From NCBI RefSeq assembly GCF_004965515.1, contig NZ_SSHH01000001.1, forward strand, positions 995,280 to 1,059,279: 64,000 nt of DNA, given 5' to 3'. The position numbers and the translations under genes were made by a program. This document shows positions 45,292 to 53,256 of the stretch, in pieces; the stretch's first letter is position 1; each line of letters begins with the position of its first letter. Source of the stretch: Alteraurantiacibacter aquimixticola. Its GTDB lineage: Bacteria > Pseudomonadota > Alphaproteobacteria > Sphingomonadales > Sphingomonadaceae. Under the pieces are notes generated by a model. The model saw only the letters and a program-made list of their open reading frames with translations, ran no database searches and had not been told where the DNA came from.

Positions 45292-46473
45292 CTACAGCGC
45301 CTGCGCCGCCGCGTGGGCGCTCGCCCAGGCCCATTGGAAGTTGTAGCCGCCCAGCCAGCCGGTAACGTCCACCGCCTCGCCGATCGCGTAGAGGCCGGGG
45401 ACCTTCTTCGCCTCCATGGTCTGGGAGGAGAGTTCGGCAGTGGAAATGCCGCCCGCAGTGACCTCAGCCTTGGCAAAGCCCTCGCTGCCATTGGGGTGGA
45501 AGGCCCAGCGCGCCAGCCGCTCGCCCGCCGCTCGCAGGGGCTTGTCGGGGACGTTGCCGAGGTCGCCGTCGATCGCCAGCTGGTCCGCCAGCACATCGGC
45601 CAGCCGCGCGGGCAGGCCGTCGCGTAGCTGCGCACGCAAGGTACTGCGCGGGTTCTCGCGTTTCGCGTCGAGCGGCCAGTCCTTCGGGCGGTCGGGGAAG
45701 AAGTCGATATGCACCGGATCGCCCGCCTTCCAGTAGCTGGAGACCTGCAGGATCGCCGGACCCGACAGCCCGCGATGGGTGAACAAAGCCGCCTCGCGAA
45801 AGGCTGTCTTGCCGGTGCTCGCCTCCACCGGGGCGGCGACGCCGGACAGTTCGCGGAACAGCACTTCCTCGCCGCCCAGTGTCAGCGGGACGAGGGCGGG
45901 GCGCGGCTCCACCACCTTGAGGCCGAATTGCCGGGCTAGCCGGTAGGCGAAATCGCTCGCGCCCATTTTCGGGATGGAGGGCCCGCCCGTCGCGATCACC
46001 AGTTTCGGCGCTGTGAAGCTGCCATATTGGGTGGTGACGGTGAACATCGCGCCGTTATGCGCGACCTCGGATACTTCCTCGTTGCAGCGAATGGTCACCT
46101 TGCCGGGGCCGGCGGCGCATTCTTCCAGCAGCATGTCGACGATCTGCCGCGCGCTGCCATCGCAGAACAGCTGGCCCAGCGTCTTTTCGTGCCAGGCGAT
46201 GGAGTGCTTCTCCACCAGCGCGACGAAATCCTGCGGCCGGTAGCGGCTGAGCGCGGACTTGGCGAAATGCGGATTGGCGGAGAGGTAGTTGGCGGGACCC
46301 GCGCCCACATTGGTGAAATTGCAGCGTCCGCCGCCGGAGATCAGGATCTTCTTGCCGACCTTTTCGGCGCGTTCGAGCACCAGCACATTGCGCCCGCGCT
46401 TGGCGGCTTCGGCTGCACAGAACAGGCCCGCCGCCCCGCCGCCCAGAATGATCGCGTCCCACGCCTGTTCCAT
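45292..46473 (-). CDS. BaiN/HI0933-family NAD(P)/FAD-dependent oxidoreductase
   Basis: FAD-binding flavoprotein of 393 residues. The start MEQAWDAIILGGGAAGLFCA at 46473 gives the Rossmann motif GGGAAGLFCA; the long upstream frame overlaps the neighbouring gene's end. Other family marks are GKKILISGGGRCNFTN and LVIATGGPSIPKMGASDFAY, and at the C-terminus GLYAIGEAVDVTGWLGGYNF, all of the HI0933-like (aminoacetone oxidase/BaiN) group. The substrate is not known. Confidence 0.92.
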   Translation of the reverse strand: MEQAWDAIILGGGAAGLFCAAEAAKRGRNVLVLERAEKVGKKILISGGGRCNFTNVGAGPANYLSANPHFAKSALSRYRPQDFVALVEKHSIAWHEKTLGQLFCDGSARQIVDMLLEECAAGPGKVTIRCNEEVSEVAHNGAMFTVTTQYGSFTAPKLVIATGGPSIPKMGASDFAYRLARQFGLKVVEPRPALVPLTLGGEEVLFRELSGVAAPVEASTGKTAFREAALFTHRGLSGPAILQVSSYWKAGDPVHIDFFPDRPKDWPLDAKRENPRSTLRAQLRDGLPARLADVLADQLAIDGDLGNVPDKPLRAAGERLARWAFHPNGSEGFAKAEVTAGGISTAELSSQTMEAKKVPGLYAIGEAVDVTGWLGGYNFQWAWASAHAAAQAL

Positions 46474-46522
46474 GGCTGCGCGCGTTAGGCGTGTTCGGGC
46501 GGGGAGGGAAGGGGGGTCGGCC

Positions 46523-47698
46523 CTAGCCGCTTTCCTCCACGCCGGTTTCGACACTGTCGCAGTCCTCGGCCAGCATGATCCGGTCGCGCCCGTTTTCCTT
46601 AGCCATGTAGAGCGCCTGGTCGGCTGCGGAGAGCGCCGCGCGCGGGCTGTCATAGGCGAAGACATTGGCCACGCCGCCGGAGAAGGTGACCTTGCCGAAA
46701 GGTGCGCCGGTGCGCCGGTTCATCAGGCGCCGTGCACCTAGCGCCCGCCGCGCTCCATCGAGCGCTTCCGCCGCCTCGACAGTGCTCGACCCGCGAAACA
46801 GCATCACGAATTCCTCGCCGCCATGGCGGGCGATATGGCACTTGTCGTCGGAAATCTTCGCGAGCGTTTCGGCCACCACGCACAGCACCCGGTCACCGGC
46901 GGCGTGGCCATGCGTGTCGTTGATCACCTTGAACCGGTCGATATCGCAAAAGGCCACGCTCAGCGCTTCACCATTGGCGCGGGCGGAGCGGTATTCCTCT
47001 TCCAGCATGACTTCGAAAGAGCGGCGATTGCGCAAGCCCGTGAGGAAATCGAACTCCGCATCGCGGCGCGCGCGTTCCAGGTTGCGGCGCAGTCCCTCCG
47101 CCTCCTCCTCCGCATGGCGCAGTTCCGCTTCCGCCTTGCGCGAGCGTTCGAGCATGGCCTGGGCGTAGCCGGCCAGTTCCGAGAGCAGCTTGGGGCCGTC
47201 CCCGTCCGAGGACTTGATGTCGTCCACATGCCGCTCCAGCGCCTCATTATAGTCGTTTGTGGCACTGCGCGCGGTTTCGGTGGTGCGCGAGAAATCGTTG
47301 ATGCCGGTCTCCAGACGCTCGACCAGCTTGTTGAGCATCTCTTCCTCGCCATGCGAGTAGTCGCTGGTGATTTCCTGCAGCCAGTCGCTGGTGATCGGCA
47401 TCCCTTCACTCCGACGCCGGGCAATGCGTCGTTCGAGCGACGGTTCCTCACCGCAGCACAGCCTGAGGGCGATGGTGAGGGTGCCGGATGTGACCTCCAG
47501 ATCGTTGGCCAGTACGAACTCGGCAATTTCGGAGAGCAGTTGCTGCCGCGCTTCCAGCATGTGTTCGCGTGCGCGCGCGTCGCTGGAGCGTCTCCCGCGT
47601 TCGCGTCGGGGGGCAGAGTCAGAGCTTGCGCGCCCAAGTCCCAGCCAGCCAAGCCAGTTTCCGCCTGCCGGATCGTCCTGTTCGAGCGCCTGTGCCAT
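46523..47698 (-). CDS. diguanylate cyclase (GGDEF)
   Basis: Soluble GGDEF protein of 391 residues that makes cyclic di-GMP from two GTP. The start MAQALEQDDPAGGNW at 47698 is chosen because the upstream frame is over the permease gene. The N-terminal ~200 residues are alpha-helical with a predicted coiled coil (ERSRKAEAELRHAEEEAEGL) just before the GGDEF domain (DFLTGLRNRRSFEVML, RHGGEEFVMLF). The RxxD inhibitory site five residues before GGEEF is not seen, so product inhibition may be absent. No membrane segment; the input is unknown. Confidence 0.93.
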   Translation of the reverse strand: MAQALEQDDPAGGNWLGWLGLGRASSDSAPRRERGRRSSDARAREHMLEARQQLLSEIAEFVLANDLEVTSGTLTIALRLCCGEEPSLERRIARRRSEGMPITSDWLQEITSDYSHGEEEMLNKLVERLETGINDFSRTTETARSATNDYNEALERHVDDIKSSDGDGPKLLSELAGYAQAMLERSRKAEAELRHAEEEAEGLRRNLERARRDAEFDFLTGLRNRRSFEVMLEEEYRSARANGEALSVAFCDIDRFKVINDTHGHAAGDRVLCVVAETLAKISDDKCHIARHGGEEFVMLFRGSSTVEAAEALDGARRALGARRLMNRRTGAPFGKVTFSGGVANVFAYDSPRAALSAADQALYMAKENGRDRIMLAEDCDSVETGVEESG

Positions 47699-47748
47699 TA
47701 CGGCAGAATACGGCTTCCCGGCACCCGGTTTACAGAGCGGGAGAACCC

Positions 47749-49050
47749 CTATGTGTGCGGCAAGGTTTCTGTTTCCCCAGCATTGTCCTGCGGCAGCGGC
47801 GTGGTGCGCGCGGCGATGGCATAAAGAAGCGCGCCGCCCAGCAATATGCCGACCAGCACTGTCACTGCCCGTGCATCGACATGGGTGGCGACCCAGATCG
47901 AGCTTGCCAGCGCGACAATCGCCATGGCGAGGTGAAGCGGCACCACGCGCCCCTCGCGCTGTTCGATCACAGGCAGGGCGGCGGCGCAAATGCCATAGGT
48001 CACGAGCCGGATCAGCGTCCCAGCAATGGCGAGCACCGCAAATCCCTCCCAGAAGCCGAGCAGGATCGCCGCCACCGTGATGAAGATGATCGCATTGGCG
48101 GGCGTGCCGAAGCGCGGGGAGACCGCCATGAACCAGCGCGGCAGCATGCGCCTTTCCGCCATGCCATAGACCAGCCTTGCCAGTGCGGTTAGGCCACCGA
48201 ATGTGTTCGCCCCGATGCTGAAGGCGGCGGCGACCACGATGGCGACAGATCCGGCTTGTCCCATGCTGGCAAGCGCTGCGGCGGCCAGCGCATTCTCGCC
48301 ATCATCACCCGGCGCGATCGCCAGATAGGCCCAGATCACCGCCATGTAGAGCACCGTCACCGCCGCCACCATGGCGACGATCGCGCGCGGCAGGTCGCGT
48401 TTGGGATTGCGCATCTCGCCCGCCGGTTCGACCACCGTCTCGAACCCCATGAAGGCGTAGAAGGTCAGCAGCACGACCGTTTCGAATTGCGAGAATTCGG
48501 GCAGGACGAAGCCGATGGCGGGATTGCCTGTGAAGAAGGCGGAGACGACGAGCGCCAGCAGTGGCAGCACCTTGATCGCGGTCATCACCCCCAGCGTGCC
48601 AATCGCGCCGCGCATGCCGAGCAGGTTGATGATGCCTGTCAGCGCCAGGATGACCGCAACCGCAACCGGCGTCGCCACCGGCCCGTCAAGCACCGGGAAG
48701 AGCGCGGCGAGATAAGTGACCATGACATGCGTGTTCGCCGCGCTGGTGACGATGGCGCTGGCATAGCGGCCCCAGCCGGCCTGGAAGCCGAGGAAGCGCC
48801 CGAAGGCGGCCTCTCCATACAGCACCGGCCCGCCACTATGGTCGAACTTGGTGGCGAGCCAGGCGTAACACAGCGCCAGCGGCATGAAGAGCAGCCCGCC
48901 CAGCGCCATCATCCACGGCGCGAAGCTGCCCAGCGCGCCCGCCAGCACGGCGGGGAGGGCAAAGATGCCCGCGCCGATCATGCCGTTCACCGGCAACAGG
49001 CTCGCGCCCCAGAAGCCGACAGTGCGCTTCGGCGCGGTGAATGTGGACAT
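47749..49050 (-). CDS. APC-family amino acid permease
   Basis: Amino acid/polyamine permease of 433 residues with about 12 helices. The start MSTFTAPKRTVGFWGASLL at 49050 follows GGGGAGCC. The first helix carries the APC substrate-binding motif GMIGAGIFALPA, and FYAFMGFETVVEPAGEMRNPKRDLP is the canonical helix-6 and loop region. The substrate cannot be assigned. Its start region is divergent from uvrC with 98 bases between them. Confidence 0.9.
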   Translation of the reverse strand: MSTFTAPKRTVGFWGASLLPVNGMIGAGIFALPAVLAGALGSFAPWMMALGGLLFMPLALCYAWLATKFDHSGGPVLYGEAAFGRFLGFQAGWGRYASAIVTSAANTHVMVTYLAALFPVLDGPVATPVAVAVILALTGIINLLGMRGAIGTLGVMTAIKVLPLLALVVSAFFTGNPAIGFVLPEFSQFETVVLLTFYAFMGFETVVEPAGEMRNPKRDLPRAIVAMVAAVTVLYMAVIWAYLAIAPGDDGENALAAAALASMGQAGSVAIVVAAAFSIGANTFGGLTALARLVYGMAERRMLPRWFMAVSPRFGTPANAIIFITVAAILLGFWEGFAVLAIAGTLIRLVTYGICAAALPVIEQREGRVVPLHLAMAIVALASSIWVATHVDARAVTVLVGILLGGALLYAIAARTTPLPQDNAGETETLPHT

Positions 49051-49148
49051 CAGGCTCCCCGGTTTGCCGGGTATTGCTGCCCGCATTCTCCGGGGAGCGC
49101 AAGCGCGGGCGATTGTGCAAAAGCGGCGCATTGCCTATCTCCCCTCCC

Positions 49149-51107
49149 ATGTCCCGTACCCCTGCCGGAACCCCGCATGATCCCCGTGGCAAGGAGCGCT
49201 TCAACGAGGAGCGCGCCACCTATACCGTGCGCGGAGCGTCGGGAGGTTCCGGTCAGCCGGACTTGCAGGCGGGCGTGGAGGCGATCCGCAATGTGGTGAA
49301 GACGCTGAAGCCCAAGCCGGGCGTCTACCGCATGCTCGATGCGCGGGGCGACGTGCTTTACGTGGGCAAGGCACGGGCGCTGAAGAACCGCGTGGCGAAC
49401 TACACGCAGGTGGCGAACCTCACCAACCGGCTCCAGCGCATGGTGGCGCAGACGCGCGGCATGGAGATCGTCACCACCAATTCAGAGGCTGAGGCGCTGC
49501 TGCTGGAAGCGCAGTTCATCAAGCGATTTCGCCCTCCTTACAACGTCTTGCTGCGCGATGATAAGAGCTTTCCTTTCATCCTGCTGCGCGAGGGGCATGA
49601 CTTCCCGCGCATCATGAAGCATCGCGGGGCGAGGAAGGCGAAGGGCAATTACTACGGCCCCTTCGCCAGCGCCGGTTCGGTCAACACGACGATCAATGCG
49701 CTGCAGAAGCTGTTCCTGCTGAGGAGTTGCACCGACAGCTTTTTCAGCCGCCGCGACCGGCCCTGCCTGCTCTACCAGATCAAGCGCTGCTCAGCGCCCT
49801 GTGTCGGGAGGATCGACAAGGCGGGTTATGACGAGCTGCTGGACGAGGCGAAGGCCTTCCTTTCCGGCAAGTCCGACGCGGTGCAGAAGAAGATCGAAAA
49901 GCAGATGCAGAAGGCTGCCGAGGACCTCGACTTCGAGACTGCTGCCATGCTGCGCGACCGGCTGCGTGCAGCCACTTTCATCCAAGGTTCGCAGGCGGTG
50001 AATGCCGAAGGCGTGGGCGATGCCGACGTCTTCGCGCTGGCGGCCAAGGGCGGGCAGGTCGGCATACAGGGCTTCTTCGTGCGCGGCGGGCAGAACTGGG
50101 GTCATCGCGCCTTCTTCCCCAGCCACACGAAGGACGTGGAGGAGGCCGAGGTGCTCGCCCGCGTGCTGGCGCAATTCTACGAGGAAGTGCCGCCGCCGCG
50201 CACCATCCTGGTCGACCGCGACTTGCCGGATTGCGAGCTGTTGCAGGAGGCATTCGGCGAGCTGGCTGGGCGCAAGGTTGAAATCTCCGTCCCCCAGCGC
50301 GGGGAACGGCGCAAGCTGATGCAGCAGGCCAGTCGTAACGCTGTCGAAGCGCTCGACCGCCGCCTTGCCGAAAGCGGCACGCAGGCGAAGATCATGCGCG
50401 AAATGGCCGAGTTCCTCGAACTGGCGGAGATTCCGCAGCGGATCGAGGTCTATGACAACAGCCATATCCAGGGCGCCAAGGCGGTCGGCGCGATGGTGGT
50501 CGCGGGGCAGGAAGGCTTCATCAAGAACCAGTATCGCAAGTTCAACATCAAGTCGGCGCAGACCAATGACGATTTCGGCATGATGCGCGAGGTGATGGAG
50601 CGGCGCTTTTCCCGCGCGATGAAGGAGGATCCGGATCGCGAAAAGGCGGGCGTCTGGCCCGACCTCGTCCTGATCGACGGCGGCAAGGGGCAGATGAGCG
50701 CGGTGCGCGACACGCTGGAGGAGCTGGGGATCGAGGATGTGCCGCTGATCGCCATCGCCAAGGGCCCGCATCACGGTCGCGAGGGGCGCGAAGTGTTCCA
50801 CTTCCCCGATGGGCGGGAGAAGATGCTGCCGACCAATTCTCCGGTGCTGTTCTATCTCCAGCGCCTGCGCGACGAGGTGCACCGCTATGTCATCGGCGCG
50901 CACCGGGCGAAGCGCAGCCGTGCGATCACCGCCTCACCGCTGGACGAGATTCCCGGCATCGGCCCGGCACGAAAGCGTGCGCTGCTGCTGCATTTCGGCA
51001 CGGCGGGGAAAGTGCGCGCGGCGGGGTTGGAGGATTTGAAGCGTGTGCCCGGCGTCAGCGAGAGCGTGGCGCAGCAAATCTACGATTTCTACCACGCGGG
51101 CGGGTAG
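49149..51107 (+). CDS. uvrC: excinuclease ABC subunit C
   Basis: UvrC of 652 residues, which makes the two incisions in nucleotide excision repair. Domains in order: GIY-YIG nuclease (PGVYRMLD, VLYVGKARALKNRV), a UVR motif that binds UvrB (KQMQKAAEDLDFETAAMLRD), the UvrC RNase-H-like endonuclease (RIEVYDNSHIQG, PDLVLIDGGKGQ, IAKGPHH) and C-terminal helix-hairpin-helix motifs (LDEIPGIGPARKRALLLHFG). The ATG at 49149 is preferred over 49041, which overlaps the permease. A roughly 35-residue extension precedes the GIY-YIG domain. Confidence 0.97.
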   Translation: MSRTPAGTPHDPRGKERFNEERATYTVRGASGGSGQPDLQAGVEAIRNVVKTLKPKPGVYRMLDARGDVLYVGKARALKNRVANYTQVANLTNRLQRMVAQTRGMEIVTTNSEAEALLLEAQFIKRFRPPYNVLLRDDKSFPFILLREGHDFPRIMKHRGARKAKGNYYGPFASAGSVNTTINALQKLFLLRSCTDSFFSRRDRPCLLYQIKRCSAPCVGRIDKAGYDELLDEAKAFLSGKSDAVQKKIEKQMQKAAEDLDFETAAMLRDRLRAATFIQGSQAVNAEGVGDADVFALAAKGGQVGIQGFFVRGGQNWGHRAFFPSHTKDVEEAEVLARVLAQFYEEVPPPRTILVDRDLPDCELLQEAFGELAGRKVEISVPQRGERRKLMQQASRNAVEALDRRLAESGTQAKIMREMAEFLELAEIPQRIEVYDNSHIQGAKAVGAMVVAGQEGFIKNQYRKFNIKSAQTNDDFGMMREVMERRFSRAMKEDPDREKAGVWPDLVLIDGGKGQMSAVRDTLEELGIEDVPLIAIAKGPHHGREGREVFHFPDGREKMLPTNSPVLFYLQRLRDEVHRYVIGAHRAKRSRAITASPLDEIPGIGPARKRALLLHFGTAGKVRAAGLEDLKRVPGVSESVAQQIYDFYHAGG

Positions 51108-51121
51108 CGCCCTGCGCCGGG

Positions 51122-52027
51122 TTAACCCTTGGGATTAACCGCGCGCAGCATGCCTTCCTGCGCGACACTGGCGATCAGGCGTCCGTCGCGGGAGAAAATC
51201 TGCCCACGCCCGAAACCGCGCGCTAGGCCGGACCACGGGCTGTCGGTGACATAGAGCAACCAGTCATCGGCGCGGAAATCGTCATGGAACCACACGGCGT
51301 GGTCGAGGCTGGCCGCCTTTACCTGTCCGCGATGCATGGACAGGCCATGCGGCTGCATGGCGGTGGCCAGCAGCTGGAAATCGGTGGTGTAGGCCAGAAC
51401 CGCGCGATGGATCGGGCGGTAATCGGGCAGGGTGGAAACGGTGCGGAACCAGCAATGGGCGCGCGGTTCGCGCTTTTCCGGATCGAGCCAGTCGCGCGGT
51501 TCCACGCTGCGGAAATCGATCGCGCGCGGGCGCAGTAGCAGCTTCTTCATCGTGCCGTCGGGCAGTTGCGCTGCCACTTCGCGGCGGATTTCGGCGTCTG
51601 AGCGCAGGCTTTCCGGACCGGGAACGTCGGGCATTTCGGCGGCCTGGTGGTGCAGCCCTTCCTGCGGGACCTGGAAGCTCGCGGTCAGGTTCAGGATCGG
51701 CTCGCCCCGCTGGCTGGCCACCACGCGGCGGTTGGAGAAGCTGCGTCCGTCGAGATCGCGCTTCACGCGGAATTCGATCGGGTATTCATCATTGCCCGGA
51801 CGCAGGAAATAGGCGTGCAGCGAATGGGTGTGCCGATCGTCGGGAACAGTGCGCCGCGCCGCGCCCAGCGCTTGTGCGATGGCCTGTCCGCCGAATACGC
51901 GGCCCATGCCTTCGGGATGCTTGCGTCCGATGAACAAATCACCTCCGCGCTGTTCGAGATCGAGCAGCAGCATGAAGTCAGCGACCAGCTGTTCAGGCGT
52001 CGGAGTCGGGCTTGTAATCGTAGCCAT
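51122..52027 (-). CDS. tesB: acyl-CoA thioesterase II
   Basis: TesB-like double-hotdog thioesterase of 301 residues, hydrolysing medium/long acyl-CoA. Motifs are GRVFGGQAIAQAL, HSLHAYFLRPGN, VKRDLDGRSFSNRRV and KAASLDHAVWFH with GRGQIFSRDGRLIASVAQEG. Three in-frame ATGs at 52039, 52033 and 52027 are possible starts; the last is used because it best fits the family N-terminus. Convergent with uvrC. Confidence 0.94.
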   Translation of the reverse strand: MATITSPTPTPEQLVADFMLLLDLEQRGGDLFIGRKHPEGMGRVFGGQAIAQALGAARRTVPDDRHTHSLHAYFLRPGNDEYPIEFRVKRDLDGRSFSNRRVVASQRGEPILNLTASFQVPQEGLHHQAAEMPDVPGPESLRSDAEIRREVAAQLPDGTMKKLLLRPRAIDFRSVEPRDWLDPEKREPRAHCWFRTVSTLPDYRPIHRAVLAYTTDFQLLATAMQPHGLSMHRGQVKAASLDHAVWFHDDFRADDWLLYVTDSPWSGLARGFGRGQIFSRDGRLIASVAQEGMLRAVNPKG

Positions 52028-52059
52028 CGCCATGCCCATGCGCGGCGAGAGCGCATTCG

Positions 52060-52950
52060 TCAATGCAGCCAGGGAATCCGTTTCAGGATGCGCCAGGCCA
52101 GCGCCTTGCCGTAATTGCGGCCGGGCCAGCGTTGCGGCGGTTGCGGCTTCCTTCCCCACTTTCGCAATAAACCATTGAAAGAACGGGCATCTGCTTCCGC
52201 CGCGCTCCATTCGCTGCACCAGGTGATGGCGAGCGAAATCGAGATCGTCTCGCCATTGCTCTGCATATGCGGCTCGCGCGCCGGCAGGTAGATCGCCTGC
52301 CCTGGGGCAAGCGAGAAGGGCATGCCGTCGCGCGAGAAGCTGTCGTGCCAGGCGAGCTCGGCTTCGTGCTCGTTATCGTCATCGGCAGCATATCCGTCGG
52401 GCCCGAAATGGACTTCGCTGCGCGGGAAGATGGTCATCACCTGCTGTCCCTCCACCTGCAACAGCAGCTGGTGTTCCGGCGCGAAGCGGTTGGGCATGGA
52501 GGCGCCGGGGCCGAGGACGATGATCGTCGCCTGCGCACGCAGCACCTTGCCGGTCCGCTGCTGGATCAGTGGGCGCAGTTCCTTGAGCACTTCGTCCAGC
52601 AATTCGCGATAGCCCGGCAGGCGCTGGACCTGCTCCAGCGAAGCCCAGCCGCCATCCTTGCCGATCGAACGGATGACACTGCCGATGGCCTGGCCGGATT
52701 CACCTGGCTTCTCGCACAGCCCTTCGGGCGCGTCGCCGCGATGATGGGTGACGTGGCGGTTTTCGAGCTGCGATGCCAGTTGCGCCAGCGCGTCCAGGTT
52801 CAGCAGCGGGTGGTCGCGCAATCCGTGCCGCAGCAGGTGCGCGCCCGCCGGATAGGACGCGAGGAAGTCGGCGCGCGCTACGGGGCCGAAAACCGACCCG
52901 TCACGTATCTCCTCGTGCGGATCCTCGAAACCGGCGAACTGATGGATCAT
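52060..52950 (-). CDS. cupin/JmjC-like protein
   Basis: Protein of 296 residues with a cupin fold readable in ATIIVLGPGASMPNRFAPEH, LLLQVEGQQVMTIFP and LAPGQAIYLPAREPHMQSNG, resembling the cupin_8/JmjC-like oxygenases found in sphingomonads. The usual iron-binding HxD is not seen in the first strand (FAPEHQLLL), so iron binding is uncertain. The start MIHQFAGFEDPHEE at 52950 is used; a GTG at 52992 is the alternative, with neither having a clear ribosome site. The C-terminus is basic (RWPGRNYGKALAWRILKR). Function unknown. Confidence 0.7.
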   Translation of the reverse strand: MIHQFAGFEDPHEEIRDGSVFGPVARADFLASYPAGAHLLRHGLRDHPLLNLDALAQLASQLENRHVTHHRGDAPEGLCEKPGESGQAIGSVIRSIGKDGGWASLEQVQRLPGYRELLDEVLKELRPLIQQRTGKVLRAQATIIVLGPGASMPNRFAPEHQLLLQVEGQQVMTIFPRSEVHFGPDGYAADDDNEHEAELAWHDSFSRDGMPFSLAPGQAIYLPAREPHMQSNGETISISLAITWCSEWSAAEADARSFNGLLRKWGRKPQPPQRWPGRNYGKALAWRILKRIPWLH

Positions 52951-53064
52951 CCGGCATCCATGCGGCGGGCAAAGCCACGCGACATCCGCCACACGGCAGA
53001 TGCCTGGCCTGGAAACAGAACCGAATGCGCGCGGGTATGATTACCGCGTGTAATTATTAAAATC

Positions 53065-53160
53065 CGGCCCAAGATCGCTTAATCCTTTCAGCGGATACCC
53101 CAAGAGATCCGCCCCTCCCTCCTAGGGGAGCATGGCGGAAGAAGGCTTAAGCGATAGGGT
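53065..53160. ncRNA. possible structured RNA or leader (uncharacterised)
   Basis: ATCGCTTAA (53074-53082) pairs with TTAAGCGAT (53147-53155), enclosing further pairing: CCTTTC with GAAGAAGG, GCGGAT (53091-53096) with ATCCGC (53107-53112), or alternatively CCGCCCCTCC with GGGGAGCATGGCGG. On the minus strand this would be the 5' leader of the cupin-like gene; on the plus strand it could be a stand-alone RNA preceding the hairpin at 53169-53200. No known RNA class is recognised and the direction is undecided. Confidence 0.3.
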
Positions 53161-53168
53161 AAAGATAA

Positions 53169-53200
53169 CCCTGCCCGGAGCATCTCTTCTCCGGGCAGGG
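53169..53200 (-). terminator. hairpin terminator downstream of hppA
   Basis: A perfect 12-bp stem CCCTGCCCGGAG / CTCCGGGCAGGG with an 8-base loop starts about 57 bases after the hppA stop. The following minus-strand bases are GGTTATCTTTACCC, only moderately T-rich. Confidence 0.65.
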
Positions 53201-53209
53201 TCAGAAAAT

Positions 53210-53225
53210 TCATACGACCGTATGA
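53210..53225. promoter_or_regulatory. perfect palindrome TCATACG-AC-CGTATGA
   Basis: Two perfect 7-bp arms separated by AC lie between the hppA stop (53257) and the hppA terminator hairpin. The size suits a protein-binding operator, but its position after a stop codon is unusual. It may alternatively be part of the 3' structure of the hppA mRNA. Confidence 0.3.
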
Positions 53226-53256
53226 CAGGCCGTTAGGCTTGTACCTTGCGATCAGG

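Noticed and set aside
53065-53160. SRP RNA or 6S RNA identity for the structured region
   Set aside because: The conserved SRP loop sequence GGAAGGAAGC is absent, and a 6S-like central bubble could not be demonstrated.
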